A stretch of 64,000 nt of DNA from Trissonchulus latispiculum (taxonomy: Eukaryota; Nematoda; Enoplea; Enoplida; Ironidae). Below are positions 36,573 to 48,979 of the stretch, piece after piece (within the stretch, counting starts at the first letter, position 1; the number at the start of each line of letters is the position of its first letter). Location: the NCBI GenBank assembly GCA_030248195.1, contig JASAND010004338.1, positions 46,321 to 110,320 on the forward strand, in the 5' to 3' direction. Made by a program: the position numbers and the translations under genes. Below the pieces are notes generated by a model. It saw only the letters and a program-made list of their open reading frames with translations. It was not told the DNA's origin and did not search any database.

Positions 36573-37952
36573 ACAACTAGGCAACTTACAGAAGGCTTCT
36601 TGTCTTCAGTTCTGGCAGTGGAATGGGAACGGTTCCCTGATTTTGTTCTTCACTAGGACATTCTCGGATGCTGCAAGCATTTGGCGTTTCTGTCAGATTT
36701 GTAGACTGATTATTAATTGTGAAGAAAAGCCTTTAAAGCATTTTCTTTTTCAAAACTGTTGAATTTATCAAGATTCAAAACAATTATTACAGTAACTGTA
36801 AAAGAAGATCTGATAGCCAAAGGCGACAAATTTCAAATCGACTGAGCCGCAGTTTTTTCACACTGGGGGCGGCATTATGCCCCTTTTCAGGAGTGACCTG
36901 TCATTTTGGAATTTTCAATTTGCGTTTTTCTACAGTTTTAAAATCGAGTTGCAAAGACATGATCAGACAAATCAAGCTGGACAGGAAGTATGGGAGTTGG
37001 AGGAACCAATACAACCTCAATTTAGGTTTATGTCGCTCAAAAAGAGGCCTGGAAAAACAATTTAGCCAGATTAAACCTAATTGACGAAATTAAATTTCCC
37101 CTACTGGGCCTTAAATTCGTCCCCTTTGTCTCTTTTTGGCAAAAAACTGACAAATTTTCAGCCCTAAATTTGTGTCAGAAAGCTTTGATTTATGTAACCC
37201 TTTTGCTAGGCCAGATTTGAAATTGTTGGTTTTTGGACAAGCATATACTTGTGATAAACCTAAGCGCCGATTCATGCTTCAACGGAGCAACGATGAAAGT
37301 CGAAAGTCTGTATATAGACTGTAAAAACCCTTTCAAAATATATGGTGTCACCACGTTTATGCTTATTTTGAGGAGTCTTATACCTTCGACGGTAATTTTG
37401 CATGGGTTGTGGACTGTGTACGGCACACAACTAAACGTGATTTGTAGCAAAATTTATGCAGAATATGTAAATTTTTCAATTTTAAGAATTAAATTTACAA
37501 ACTGTCTCTCAATTTTCTTAAAAACGAAGTAGACAGACAATAAAATAATACCAGGAAATCGGAAATATTTTCGCATTTCGGTACCCTATTTCGCTCCGAC
37601 CATTCCTGTTTAACTTCATATCCCTGTAATAATCCATGCCAAATGCTACAGTTTTCCCTATTACGTCAAGCATCAGTCTTAACTTTTGTCAGTGGAAAGG
37701 TGATGGGTATTTAGTTCTATCAGTTATGCAAAATGTAATTTGAGGAGTCACTGTCTGGTGGCTTCCTTTCCAAAACGGAGGATATTTCATTCCATCCTGC
37801 GTGGGCTGTTTGTAGTATAGGAAAAACTGTTGATACTGCCTTGTGATGGCTTCAAAGCAAACTAATTTAGGTTTGTCATAGCCTTCAAATGAAATTCTGA
37901 CTTCAGAACACAATTTTGTCTTCCTGACTGTCGAACCCAGCTCCCGTAATAT
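36573..37952. other. Intergenic, nothing recognised
   Basis: Several ORFs of 60-100 codons on both strands have no recognisable domain and no exon-like context. Confidence 0.4.
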
Positions 37953-38364
37953 CAAGAGTACATAATAGATAAGAGTGCGATAAGCAGTAGATATGAACTT
38001 GCAATGCGAGATCCTAGTTTTCGCAGAAGTCCCCGTCTTCTAAAAAATTTTGCCCCCACACTTAATGGAGACTTGAAAAATTAACGTCGCCATGTTTTCA
38101 ACTGAGAAAGTTTGGTGATGCTTGTGCTCGCATTTTTTCCTCATGTTCCCGCATTTGCAGACAAAAAAAACAGTCGGTAACTTTTCCCTAAGCTCCCTGT
38201 GAAAAGCTTACAATAAATGGCATTTAGTCAATCCTTTAAGACCTTCGATTGAAAAGCTTCAGGATTTTAGGCTGTTTGGCTTTAATTCCAAGTTCTGAAT
38301 GCTGTGCTCTTAAATGTCGGCTCCTGAAAAACCGATCTGAAAGCCCAAAGAAATGCAAATAGCT

Positions 38365-38440
38365 GAGTTGCTCGTACTGAGTTCATTCTCGGGTGTAAAA
38401 CAGCCAAGTCGGCAGTTCGATCCCCGCCCTAGACACTTTT
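38365..38440 (+). repeat. tRNA-like SINE head, family D copy 1
   Basis: A B box GCAGTTCGATCCCCGCCCTA is followed by GACACTTTTCTTCCCATTTT. The same B-box-to-tail stretch occurs inverted at 53400-53513, so these two are one family. Confidence 0.6.
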
Positions 38441-38952
38441 CTTCCCATTTTTCATTCCTGATTTCAATCTTTCACACTCCATGCAAGCGCAGATGTAAGT
38501 TGTAGCAGTGCCAGCCAGCAGTGCTCTCAGAGATTTGTATGCACACTAGCAGACGAAGCTCCGAATGAAGGACATGAGTGGCCTTTACGAGGGCTTCACC
38601 TGCAAGTGAGTTCACAATTTTCTGTGAGCACAGCAAGCAGTGCTGCAACTGGCTTTTAGTATGGCTCAGCAACCCATGAGATGCTTCGTCTTCTACTTGT
38701 CATGTCTCTGGAGACTGACATTTTGCCCTCCAATTTTCCGTCGTTTATATACTATTCAACCTAATTTGCATATTTTTTGGCGGAAAGCATTTGATTACAG
38801 TCAATTCTGCTGACTGTCAGCAGCGTCCGTGCATGCATACACTGACAGGAGAGAAGCGAAAGCTTACTGTACAATTGTTCTGCACGGTGGAATTGGTACG
38901 CATGGGGTTGTAGGAGGAAGTTGCATTTGTGCATTTGTGTTTGGTGTCACCA

Positions 38953-39565
38953 GGGGCCAATTTCATAAAACTTTGCAAGTTGCGGATTCCTCAACTCGCA
39001 GCTGCAAGTTGCGGATTTGCAAGTTGCAAGTGTTTCATAAAGTGTCAAGTGCGGAATCCGCACTTGCACTTGAATTGCGAGTCAAGTGGGTTGCAAGTTG
39101 CAAGTTCGCTTGAACACTAGCAGCAAGTAAGTGTTCCATAAAACTCGCTGGAACAGTCACTTGCAACTTGCAACTGCGAGTAAGGTCGTCTAGTAGATTT
39201 CAACTAGACGATTTTTGAAAAATTGGAATATCTTCCTTAATTTTCGTCAGTTTTCAACCAAATTTCATTATTAACTGCTTTGACATCTTTTGCATTACTT
39301 CGTGAAAATTTCAATAAATTTGAAGTTATTATGAAAAAGTTATGATTTTTTAAATAATTATAGTCAGTTTTGCTTCTACTCGCACTTGCAACGCAAGTAC
39401 TCGCACTTGCCTTGCCAGTTCGTCAAGTCCCGCAACTTGCTTAGCTAATTTCCGCAAGTTTGCGGAAAAGTTTTATGAAACACTTGCAATCCGCACTTGC
39501 GTTTCAAGTGCGAGTACTTGCAAACTCGCACTTGCAAATCCGCAAATCTTTATGAAATTGGCCCC
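38953..39565. mobile_element. MITE with GGGGCCAATTTCATAAA ends
   Basis: The termini GGGGCCAATTTCATAAA and TTTATGAAATTGGCCCC enclose many copies of CAAGTTGCA, AAGTGCGAG and GCGGATT. These run in one orientation on the left and inverted on the right. The middle 200 bp is plain AT-rich DNA. It is 613 bp long and related by its ends to 42775-43144. Confidence 0.85.
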
Positions 39566-39666
39566 TGGAGTGAAACTGCTTGTGTGAGTCAGCTGAAAGC
39601 TTGAAGATTCCGTCACTATGTAGTATTCCTTCACGTTTGCCACATTCTTATGTATTATGTACTCTT

Positions 39667-41970
39667 GATAACACCTGCTGAACAATTAGCTGGCTCTCGG
39701 AGAGACGTCTGTTGACCTGAGAAGTCATGAGAAAGTTTCTGCATAATTTCCTGGAAAGCTAATGCCTAAAGATCCCTAAAGAAGCTTTGTGTCAACTTTT
39801 CCACTTTTCCGCCTCTTCTTTCATTATTTGACTTTTCAAAATGGCTTCTGTCCGTCAAACTCGGGGCAAATTTCACAGTTATTTCTGGTAGAGTAGAGTA
39901 GAGTTAAAATTAAACTCCTAAATTCCTGACAGATGTACGGGTGCAAATTAGTATATTTATGATCCCTTCATGAATTTAAATTAGCAGGATTTAACTAGTT
40001 TATGTGAGAAAAGGAGGCTTTCTGCGAAAATATTCGATTCCGATTCGATTCGATTGGATTAGGGCGCTTCTTCACGGCAGTTCTCAATTTCTCAATACGA
40101 CTTTTACGAATTCATAGGTTTAATAGGTGCGTCCTGCCGTATCGCTACCAACAGTTGGCGGCAATTGGCTGAACAGGAAACACAAATTTGCAATGGCATC
40201 CGGCACAATTCCTTCTCATTTGCGCCAGCATCACATGCTGAAGTCTGACCAAAAAATGTAGAAAGCGAAATTGTTTGAAGGTTTGGCTGGAGCGGAGGGA
40301 GCTTGGTAGGAAATAGGCGACCGAACCTCCTATATTCCCTTTTTTATTACGGGACCAATTTGTCTACTCCTCCTGAGAGAGCCCACGAGAGGTTCCAATT
40401 TTCTTGGCCTGAAGTTATGACACCCATTTTCATTGCTCACCTTCATTAGCATTCCAGAAGCGCCACTTTTTTATTTTTAATTTTGAACCATGATATGAAT
40501 GACTTTTAGTTCGAGGCATAAATTTTAAATCCTAGAGCCTGAGGAGCCTATAGAGGGTAGCGAAGCCACATTTAAGCAACCTTAATACTGTTTTATTTTA
40601 CATATTTAATTTTTGTGGAATTATTTTTGTGTTTTGAAGTATCTAATCCCTTCAAAGCAGTGGCTAAAGCTCAGGCATTTGTGTATCACAAAAGATAGAG
40701 CGACCCGGATAACGATTCTAGGATATGCTACAGAGGATTAGCTGGCTTGAATCTATTCAGAGAGTATACCTATCTCCAAACGTGGCCACTTAGGCATGAT
40801 AATTGCTTCAGTTCATATTTCCTTTGTTCTATCAGGTACAGGCTCAAATTGCTTTGAACTCTTATGATGGGAAATTCTGCACACTATATCGTTATCAATC
40901 GCAATGTTTCAACAGTCAGATCATAAGACTGCTTTGAAGAAAATTGTTGTTTAGATTGTCTACGCAAAAATGGCTTGGGTGTAATCGATTTTCAAATTGT
41001 GAACAAACTGACTCAAGTTTTCCTCTCGAAAATTCGTATAATTTAGTGTAAACATAGAAAAACGGTGTTAAACCTGATAAAATTAGACAAAATCCTGCTT
41101 GACTGTTACACAAGCCTGCTCAAAAATAGAAACTTAGGAGAACCTATTGAAACGCCCTCAAATTTTCAGCTTTTGACATTTTCAACTTTCTTTCAAAAAT
41201 AAATCGGACATATTTCATGATAATTTAGATTCCATTTAATATTGCCTACATTCGCTGAATTGCCCTTTTTTTCCTATATAGCAGCAATCTGGAAAATAAA
41301 TAATTAAACACCAATTTGACCTATTCTGGAAGAGTATTCAATAAATCATTTAAGTCAGACCTTTCTTAACCAATCTCCATTTATCTTTGATAATATTTTA
41401 GCTTTTAGCTTTAACCTAACCTTCACTTTCACCTAAAGCTACCCCCTCATGTCATTTTGCCCACAAGTACAGAATGTCACAAGATTAGGGAACAAATCTT
41501 TCAGAACTTTAGCACGATTTTAGTGGAAAGTTTCAAATCTTGATTTAACCTGATAAATTTAACCTTAGACGGACACAGCTTGATATTTCTGGCTCCAATC
41601 TGAACAGATTTGGTTCCGCTTATTCTGCGGTTGGCTACCTAAATTGTTTTCTTTCATATTCCAAAACGTTGGCATTAAGGGATTGTCTTCGGAAAAGAAG
41701 CAGTTTTGCTTATGGGCGTTACTTTTCAAGCAAAGATTTTGACTGCGGGGCCGCGCGCTTAAAAGTTATTTTGTAACAAAATTATTTATTATTTACAAAA
41801 TTAGTTATTTGTGATCAATTGAATACGGTAGCAGTTTTCTTGCAATCAACAAAAGTTAGGGTCAAGCCAGAGGGATTTCCTATATGCCCTTTGTAGATTT
41901 TGTAAACCCACCCGCAAATTGTTGTACAGAAATTCAGATTTCATAAAATTTTTGTTTTGTATTAGCTACC
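39667..41970. other. Intergenic, nothing recognised
   Basis: No gene, RNA or repeat supported in this stretch. Confidence 0.4.
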
Positions 41971-42414
41971 AAGAGTACATAATACATAAGAGTGTGACAG
42001 CTGGAAGGCTCTCTGTTATCAGCTCTCGAGCCATGCTCTGCACGCTAACCCCCCCCCCGCAATTGCGTACCTAGTGGACCCCCCCGCAACTCAGTACCCA
42101 GTACGCAATTGCGTATGCTCACTTTTTCTACCGCAAGCCACTCCCCCCCCCCCCCCGCAAATGTGACCTATCATTCGTCTGTTGAAAGAGTGATGGGTTT
42201 GTTTTGCGGGGGGGTCGAAGATAGGTCACATTTGTGCGGGTGCCTTCCTATAGAAAAGAGTGAGCATACGCAATTGCGTACTGGGTACTGATTTGCGGGG
42301 GGGTCCAATAGGTACGCAATTGCGGGGGGGGGGCCGTTAGCGTGCAGAGCATGGCTCGAGAGCTGATAACAGAGAGCCTTCCAGCTGTCACACTCTTATG
42401 TATTATGTACTCTT
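41971..42414. mobile_element. Near-perfect foldback element with GTACTCTT ends
   Basis: The left arm AAGAGTACATAATACATAAG ... GACAGCTGGAAGGCTCTCTG ... CATGCTCTGCACGCTAAC is repeated inverted on the right, ending CTTATGTATTATGTACTCTT. The arms run about 150 bp with very few differences. Even the loop contains an inverted pair (CGCAAATGTGACCTATC). At 444 bp it is the reference copy for ends found at 1839, 6180, 28540, 37953, 51805 and 51875. Confidence 0.85.
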
Positions 42415-42774
42415 AGTACTACCCACCCGCCACTTGTTTTGTTGAGATTATGAAGGAGTTTTGTTGTGGACTTAGTGCTAATTGTTACTAAAGAATGTTT
42501 GTGCCGAGTCAATTGAAATTCTAGCCTATGTTACGGTGAAGTTTCCTCGTAGAAAACTTTCTCCCAGAAAAATTTCACCAGTGAAATTTTCCCCCGAAAA
42601 AATATCACCAGTGAAATTTTTCCGTGGGGAAAATTTCCTAGGGGGAATATTTAACCGTGACATCGACGTTAACCAGCGGATACTTGATGACAGAAATTGC
42701 GATTGAGAAATGTGTCACTACAGGTACAGGAGTTGAGTGAGACCCCAAAATTCGGATACCAGCTGGAAATCCAA

Positions 42775-43144
42775 GGGCCAGTTTCATAAAAGTTGTCTAG
42801 TCCGCGAGTCGTCGAGTAGCCATTTACTCGCATTACATTATTTCTTTGGAATTAAAAACTATACAGCAGTCACTGAAGTTTAATTTCTGGTCGGTGTAAT
42901 TAGTAGGACAATGTAAAATAGTTCCACGGTAGAAATATTAAGCTTTTGAAATTTTCTAAAAATTTGTCGAGTAAAATTTTTACACTGAAAAGTTCTCGCG
43001 TCAAATTTGACTAGAGAACTCGACTCGAAAACAAGCAGCTATTTTTCAACAGTACTCGCGTTTCGGGATCACAAGTCACCGACATTTACAGCGTAAATCA
43101 GCTACTCGACTCGACGACTCGACAAAGTTTTATGAAACTGGCCC
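42775..43144. mobile_element. MITE with GGGCCAGTTTCATAAA ends and possible CAA TSD
   Basis: The ends GGGCCAGTTTCATAAA and TTTATGAAACTGGCCC are flanked on both sides by CAA (42772-42774 and 43145-43147). The subterminal parts are rich in ACTCGACTCG motifs in inverted orientation. It shares terminal sequence with 38953-39565 but not the interior. Confidence 0.8.
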
Positions 43145-44487
43145 CAAGTCACAATCTTCAATTTTTCTGAAAATGCAATTAATTACAAATTAATTATTAG
43201 TAATTAAATTACAAAAACGATAACAGAGAAATAACTGAAAGCCTAAAAACTAAAGTAAAAATGCTAATCAGTTCATTGATGTCAGGAGCAGCATTTGAAC
43301 AGAATGAACCAATCTACACTCTTTTCACGAATGACTTAATTTTTGTTAACCAATGTTTCCGTTTAGTGAGCTTGCTAATGGACAAGGTAACATTTAGATC
43401 AACGAGCCAATGCTTGTGTGGGACTCTGTTGTTCAAGACCCTTTTAGGTAGTGGTTAAGTTGCTCAACTAGTCTGATTTCGGTTCAGCTAATTTTAAATT
43501 TATGTATATACTTTATTTATTCTTACAATAATCTTTATTTTAAAAATATTTTATAATAGTATTTGGTTCCAATTTGAAATATTATTAAAAGTAACTTATA
43601 TAGTCTGTTCGCATTTACGGAATAGTAATACTCAGTGCATATCATAATTAGTTGCCAGCAAAAAACTGCATAAATAAAAGTAAATTTGTAAAAATAAATA
43701 AATGGAAATAGATAAAATAGTTGCAAATACTTGAAAATTTTAATTTTTTCGCTCTCCACGTGACTTCTCATTTCAACACTTCCTTGATAAGGGTGCATAT
43801 TTTGCTGTCAGACAATATTTTTCAAGAATTAACGGTCAATTAAGCTAATTTTTTATTCCTTTTTCAATGACGCCATTCTATCGAAGTTATTTTTCTACTC
43901 CTCCAACTGATGTCAGGAATTTCTTCATAACCTCTTTATTAGGCATGTAATTTCTCATTAGTCTAACTTCATTGGAGTCTTTCTACGTTGATTTTCCAAT
44001 TAATTTCGCCAAAGGAGCCAACTCTATGCCTGTTTTTCTGCAACAGTTGATATGATTTAACTTATTTAATGCACTTGTCTAAGAAATAGTTAATTATTCG
44101 GATATCCGTAAATTGCGATTTGATTTCTTGCCTTCTGTACTGTACAGTACACCATCTGTACTCTAAGACGTAAAGTCATGTTAGTAGACAATCACAGCCG
44201 GTTTGTAGTACCAAGAGCACATGTATAGTAAATAACAGCAACCGTTACACAGTTAGCTATGAGACTGGTTACATTATCTGCATAATAGCGCCCCCCCCTC
44301 ACAAATTGGCGAGCACTAATCCTCCACAAATGAGTTCCTTAAGCTGAAGTCCCAAAAACGTTTTATTGGCCATTTTGACCTTCAACACATATATAAACAT
44401 ATATACAAGCAAGTGATGGTACACAAATTTGTAATGACTCTGAGTACTCATTTGTGATTGTAGGAGGACACTGGGGTGATTTACGTT
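43145..44487. other. Intergenic, mostly unannotated
   Basis: A degraded GTACTCTT-family end (CCAAGAGCACATGTATAGTA) is seen at 44213, with a possible partner at 44906-44935 (TGTCACACTCGTTATTATGT). No gene is supported. Confidence 0.4.
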
Positions 44488-44688
44488 GTAAGGAAAGCAG
44501 GCATAGGAAGGAAGGATTCAGAATTCATTCAGAATTGAAAGTCAAGAATTGGCCCAGCCCAGAATTGGGGTTCGAACCACGGCCCTTCTGATCTCGAGAC
44601 AGACTTCCTAACCCACTACACCACAGGGCCATCAGCTAAACTCCCATATCAGGCTTATCAATTTTTCCCATACCTGCTTCCCTTTCAG
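44488..44688 (-). repeat. SINE family A, copy 5 (minus, with inverted head piece)
   Basis: On the minus strand the head, the A box GTGGTGTAGTGGGTTAGGAA and the B box CGTGGTTCGAACCCCAATTC are present. Unusually, the element opens on the plus strand with GTAAGGAAAGCAGGCATAGG, a second copy of the head in inverted orientation, so the copy can fold back on itself. Confidence 0.75.
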
Positions 44689-44969
44689 TGTGGGGGTCAG
44701 CAGACATGTATATATGTACAGGATGAGACGTTGGGGGGACTTAGCCAAAAAACGGAAAAAACCGGATTCTTGGGAGTGAGGAACACGTCTGGGGGCTTAA
44801 CGCTTTTTCTGGGGAGGAAAAGAAGCCCTCCCCCAAGTACATGTGTGGGGTCAGTCGTTATATATAGTGCAGATTATGTACCCAGCCAAATGACTAAAAG
44901 CATGTCACACTCGTTATTATGTACATTTGGCAGCACATCTCCGTCAAGCTGGATACATGCAGTTGCTTT

Positions 44970-45033
44970 CTGGCTCGGTTTGGCATTGGAGCAATTAGAC
45001 TAAAAGTCGTGGGTTTGAATCCCACCACGGGAC
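44970..45033 (+). repeat. tRNA-like fragment
   Basis: The B box TGGGTTTGAATCCCACCACG is clear. The A-box half is degenerate. It lies about 390 bp upstream of the first receptor start codon. Confidence 0.4.
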
Positions 45034-45419
45034 TAAATTTTTTCTGGGTTTAGGTGCAACTGACTCATACCTTACTTCTTAAATCGTGAATAATATTTCA
45101 TCAGTTACATATTGTTGGTTCCGTTTAGTTTATGCAACGACTGACTGGTGGGAATAATTTGAAAAATTGAAGCAATAATCGTAGAATCGCTACAATATTA
45201 AGAAATAATTTTTAATTAACTTGACTATGTAAAAGTAACTATTAACGGTCTCGACAAAATCATATTCCGTCAATTTTCAAATTTCATCAGTTTTTGCTTC
45301 GGGAAATTCCTAGCCTAGTCATAAATTCTTTTTTAAAAAAAGAAAATCAAAACTTCTCTCATTTCAAATTTCATTTGGTAATTTTCTTCTATTTCAGGCT
45401 TTGTCTGGACCTTTACATT

Positions 45420-47638
45420 ATGAGCAAGAACTGTTCGTTCGTCATCGATCCGAGTCTGGTGAATCGAACCTACGCCTTTTCCGTCCCGGACCTGCTGGAG
45501 GTCTCCTGTCACGTGATCTTTTTCCTGATCGGGTCCGGACTGAACTGTTTTGCCCTGTACCAGCTGCTGAGTCGCGGCCCGCTGACCACTGGCACGCCGC
45601 TACAGAAACTGGCAGCGCAGCGATTCAACCTCATGAAGATCCACTTGAGCATCGTCTGTCTCCTCGTGCTCCTCAGTTTCACTCCACTTCACTTGATCTG
45701 GAAGACCACGAAAACATGGTCAGTCACCCCTCCCCCTTCCAAAATAGGGAAAGTTTTTGCGTTGGGGGAAGGGGGTAGGGAAATGTACAGGTTTTACCAG
45801 TGGCTCATACTCAAAGTAACCGTTCGGAGGTTTCGCTTATTTCGGTTATTAGTTTTAAACCTTTGTATAAAGCTCTTTTCAACTCCTAAAATTGCGAAAA
45901 TTATAGTGGTCCAAAAATCAATACCTACACAAAAAGATACCCATACACACTACCTTCAACTCCGCCCTTCAGGACGATCATTCACTTAGTATTAGCAGGG
46001 ACTTCGTAGGTTTTTCAAGTTAATCTTTTAAGTCTAGATTACAGTGAAGTATTAGAAAAGTGTACAGGGCGAGAATCGAACCACCCAAATTCAACTGTAC
46101 GCTCGAGGTAACCAGCGACTCCCCAGTAAAATTAACTTCTGCATACTATGCTGTTGGGGAGGTTTGTATCATAAAATGCAAACAAAGGCCCTATTTCTTT
46201 AAAGATTAAACGGATTAGATTAAAATTAATCCCAATTAAAGAAATAGCACCTCGGATTAAACGGATTAAAATTTAATTCAGCGAGTTAAACGAGTTAAAC
46301 GGATTAAATTTAATCCTATTTCTTTAATGCACCTAGGATTAAAATTTTAATCTAATCCTGTTTCTTTATTCCCACTTCGGATTAAAAAATGGAAGAGTTA
46401 ATTTTAATCCGACCTGCTTAATTGCTGTTTCTTTAAAGATTAATTTTAATCCGTTTAATCCGCCGCCTGCATTTTCGACTAGTTTTTAATCCTCGTGCAG
46501 CTACGCGGATTAAACTGATTAAAAGTTGGCGGATTAAAATTTTTAATCGCTGTTTCTTTAATGGCGGATTAAATGGATTAAAATCAACTCGTTTAATTCG
46601 CGGATTAAAAATAGTCTGATTAAACGTGTTAATTTTAATCCGTTTAATCCGTTTAATCCTCCATTAAAGAAATAACCATTAAATTTTTATCCTGCAGATT
46701 TTTAATCCGTTTAATCCGACCATTTTAATCTTTAAAGAAATAGACCCATAGATTTGTATAGTTCCTCGGTCAGCGAGACTAGTTTATTACACCGATTTCA
46801 ATCTTTCGAAGTTCACATGAAGCAACCAACAGTTGTCTATTTCAGGCAAGCCGGCGATCTAGCCTGTCGAATTCTCAAATTCGTGGACGTCCTGGTCTTC
46901 TACGCCCTGAGCAACATGATCGTCATCATCTCCCTGGACCGCTGTCTGACGCTGCATCGACGTCAGGAGCACCCGCGGGCCTCCCGGCGCCGACTCCACG
47001 CGATGCTCTGGCTCAGCTGGAGCGCAGCGCTCCTGTTCAGCGCACCGCAGCTCCACATCTGGCGCCAATTCCAGCCCGTCCACTACTTCACCATCTGCAC
47101 GACCATCTGGCACATCTGGCGCTGGGATCACTGCCGGTTCAGCCAGCTGGCCGCGGAGCACGTCTACCGGCTGGTCCACCTGGCCCTGGTGTTTTGGCTC
47201 CCGCTGATCCTGATCTGTGTCAGCTATTCCTTCGTCCTGCGGAAACTGGCCCTCCACCAGCAGGCCAGACGTGGCGGCCAGACGGTGGCGACGCGAAGCC
47301 AGGGACGGGCCGTGCTTGTGGCGATCCATCACCCACCGGATGAATCCCTCACAAGCACGGCCACGGCCACGGCGGCACTGGACGATGGCTCGGCCCTGCG
47401 ACGACCGGCCCGTCGGACCACCCGATTCGACCGGGCCAAGGCCTCAGCCCTTCATCAGAGCGTCTACATTGTGGGGGCCTACGTGGTCTGTTGGCTCCCC
47501 TACAATGCCCTGGCCCTCTGTCGAAGTCTGAGTCCGGACACCCTTCGTGGTCTCGTTCAGTACGAGGGCTTCCTCCGGGCCCTCATGTTGCTCAATGCGG
47601 TACTCAACCCCATCTTCTATCTAAGGAAGGCTCCCTAG
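45420..47638 (+). CDS. GnRH/AKH/corazonin-type G protein-coupled receptor 1, tailless
   Basis: Rhodopsin-class receptor, expected in the plasma membrane and to bind a GnRH-superfamily peptide. Exons 45420-45718 and 46846-47638 (phase-2 intron within the Trp100 codon) give 363 residues. Family marks: Trp-x-Ala-Gly-Asp-x-x-Cys-Arg before TM3 (Cys107, disulfide partner Cys184), SLDRC at the end of TM3, SAPQLHIWR in TM4, WLP-x5-SY in TM5, CWLPY (315-319) in TM6, NPIFY (354-358) in TM7. Oddities: the family Asp/Asn at 2.50 is Cys80, and the chain stops five residues after NPIFY, so there is no helix 8 or tail. Sequons NCS (4-6) and NRT (15-17) lie at the N terminus. ATTTCAG at 45392-45398 may be the acceptor of a 5' UTR intron. 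Poly(A) signal AATAAA at 47726. The peptide ligand cannot be told from the sequence. Confidence 0.9.
46066..46130 (-). repeat. tRNA-like fragment in the receptor 1 intron
   Basis: GCGAGAATCGAACCACCC is an inverted B box, with a weak A-box-like stretch at the other end. Probably a SINE remnant. Confidence 0.4.
46187..46747. mobile_element. MITE with CTATTTCTTTAAAG ends in the receptor 1 intron
   Basis: The left end GGCCCTATTTCTTTAAAGAT and the right end ATCTTTAAAGAAATAGACCC are inverted. The interior is built almost wholly of GGATTAAA motifs, forward in some parts and inverted (TTTAATCC) in others, with internal copies of the end motif (TATTTCTTTAA). The 561-bp element makes up half of the intron and ends about 98 bp before the exon 2 acceptor. 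Confidence 0.85.
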
Positions 47639-48979
47639 CGGGGCAGCGAATGCGAAACACGAAAACTGTGTGATTTTGTTCCGACAGTAAAATGAACGCT
47701 GTATTTAGGCATATGTCACAATATGAATAAAAGTTTCAGATTTTCTACAATATTGTAGGACCGCGATACGACAAACGAACTGTACAAAGAGCAGCTAACT
47801 ATGTATACAAGTATAGCATATAAGTATAAGTGTTAAGTGTAATTCACATGATAGAGAATGTAAGTTGGACGAAATTACCGATTTTTAAAAACAACAGTGA
47901 AACGTTATTAACGAATTTTGCAGAAATAGTTTCATCCCAAATTTTGCTCTGTTTTCGGCTAATAAAACACAAGGCTTTGTATCGTTCAACTTGCTAAGTT
48001 ACCATTAAGTTTGACTCTGTTTTATTAGGTACAACTTTACGGATGGAAGATCACATTAACTTGTGTTTTGCGGTAACCAAGCATCTAGTTCTAGACTATG
48101 TCTATCTATCACTGGTTTCGGTTCTGTCGTTTTTCATTAGTCTGATAGATTAGGGGTAAAATCATGTTTTGGGTGCACTGTTCCCGCTCTATCAAAACTA
48201 CAGTTTTCAGAGTTGCCAACGGAGAAGTTATCTTGTCTGAGTCAAACCAAGAGTTTATAACAGGAAGAGTAAGACACTCAGCGCTTCGATCTCTAATGTA
48301 TTAAGCTTGCAATATGCTCGAAACATTAAGGCCTAAATCTCGGGCGGCTTCTCTTTCTCCGTGAACAGCTTGCAGACGTTTTCAAGATTAGGCGTTTTCG
48401 ACAAATTAAATACTAGGTATAACTTGAGTAAGGATAGTCGTAAAATAAAATTTTTACATCACTCACACTCACTATGTTGCCGAGAAATTAGCTCTTTTAA
48501 CCAAATACAATTGCTGGTTCTGTTGAGAAAATCCTTTAAAAATATAGCATGTAGCATTTTCGATTAATGTTCGTTTTATCGTCAGAATTTTACAATATTG
48601 GATCTAAGTAATCTTTATATTATTAAAAAGAGCCATTTCTAAGCAACGCATAATATACAAAAATTATTACCGTACTACTTTTATTGGTCAAGTCATATCA
48701 TTTAATTTGTCTAAAACGCCTGTTTTTGAAAAATGTCAGCGTGGTATGGGCATGGTGTGTCTGCTGAGAAACCCACTTCTTGGATTGCAACCTCCCGGCC
48801 AATGTTTCGAGCATATTGCAGGTTTAATGCATTAGGAACGTGGGTATTTGTGTAACAAGCTTATCACTCTGCTACCAGCTCCAGGTAAACATGCTCTGCA
48901 CGCTGTCGGCCTACCACACCTCTATTGGGTACATAAAGTTTTGCCCACTAACCGGTTGGACGCTTGAGTCTTTAAAACC
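47639..48979. other. Receptor 1 3' flank and intergenic DNA
   Basis: Poly(A) signal at 47726-47731. A phrase repeated near 48320 and 48810 (CTTGCAATATGCTCGAAACA and its inverse TGTTTCGAGCATATTGCAGG) suggests a further inverted pair of about 20 bp spanning 500 bp. No gene. Confidence 0.5.

Larger units (their letters stand above)
37953..39666. mobile_element. Possible 1.7-kb element of the GTACTCTT family, with nested insert
   Basis: The left end ATCAAGAGTACATAATAGAT followed by AAGAGTG faces the right end CATTCTTATGTATTATGTAC followed by TCTTGAT. Both ends are the family terminus seen at 41971-42414. The interval contains a tRNA-like SINE (38365-38440) and the MITE at 38953-39565. Two unrelated solo ends are an alternative. 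Confidence 0.4.

Noticed and set aside
46859..47332. 157-codon ORF opposite receptor 1 exon 2
   Set aside because: Antisense shadow of a GC-rich coding exon; the receptor frame is clearly the real one.
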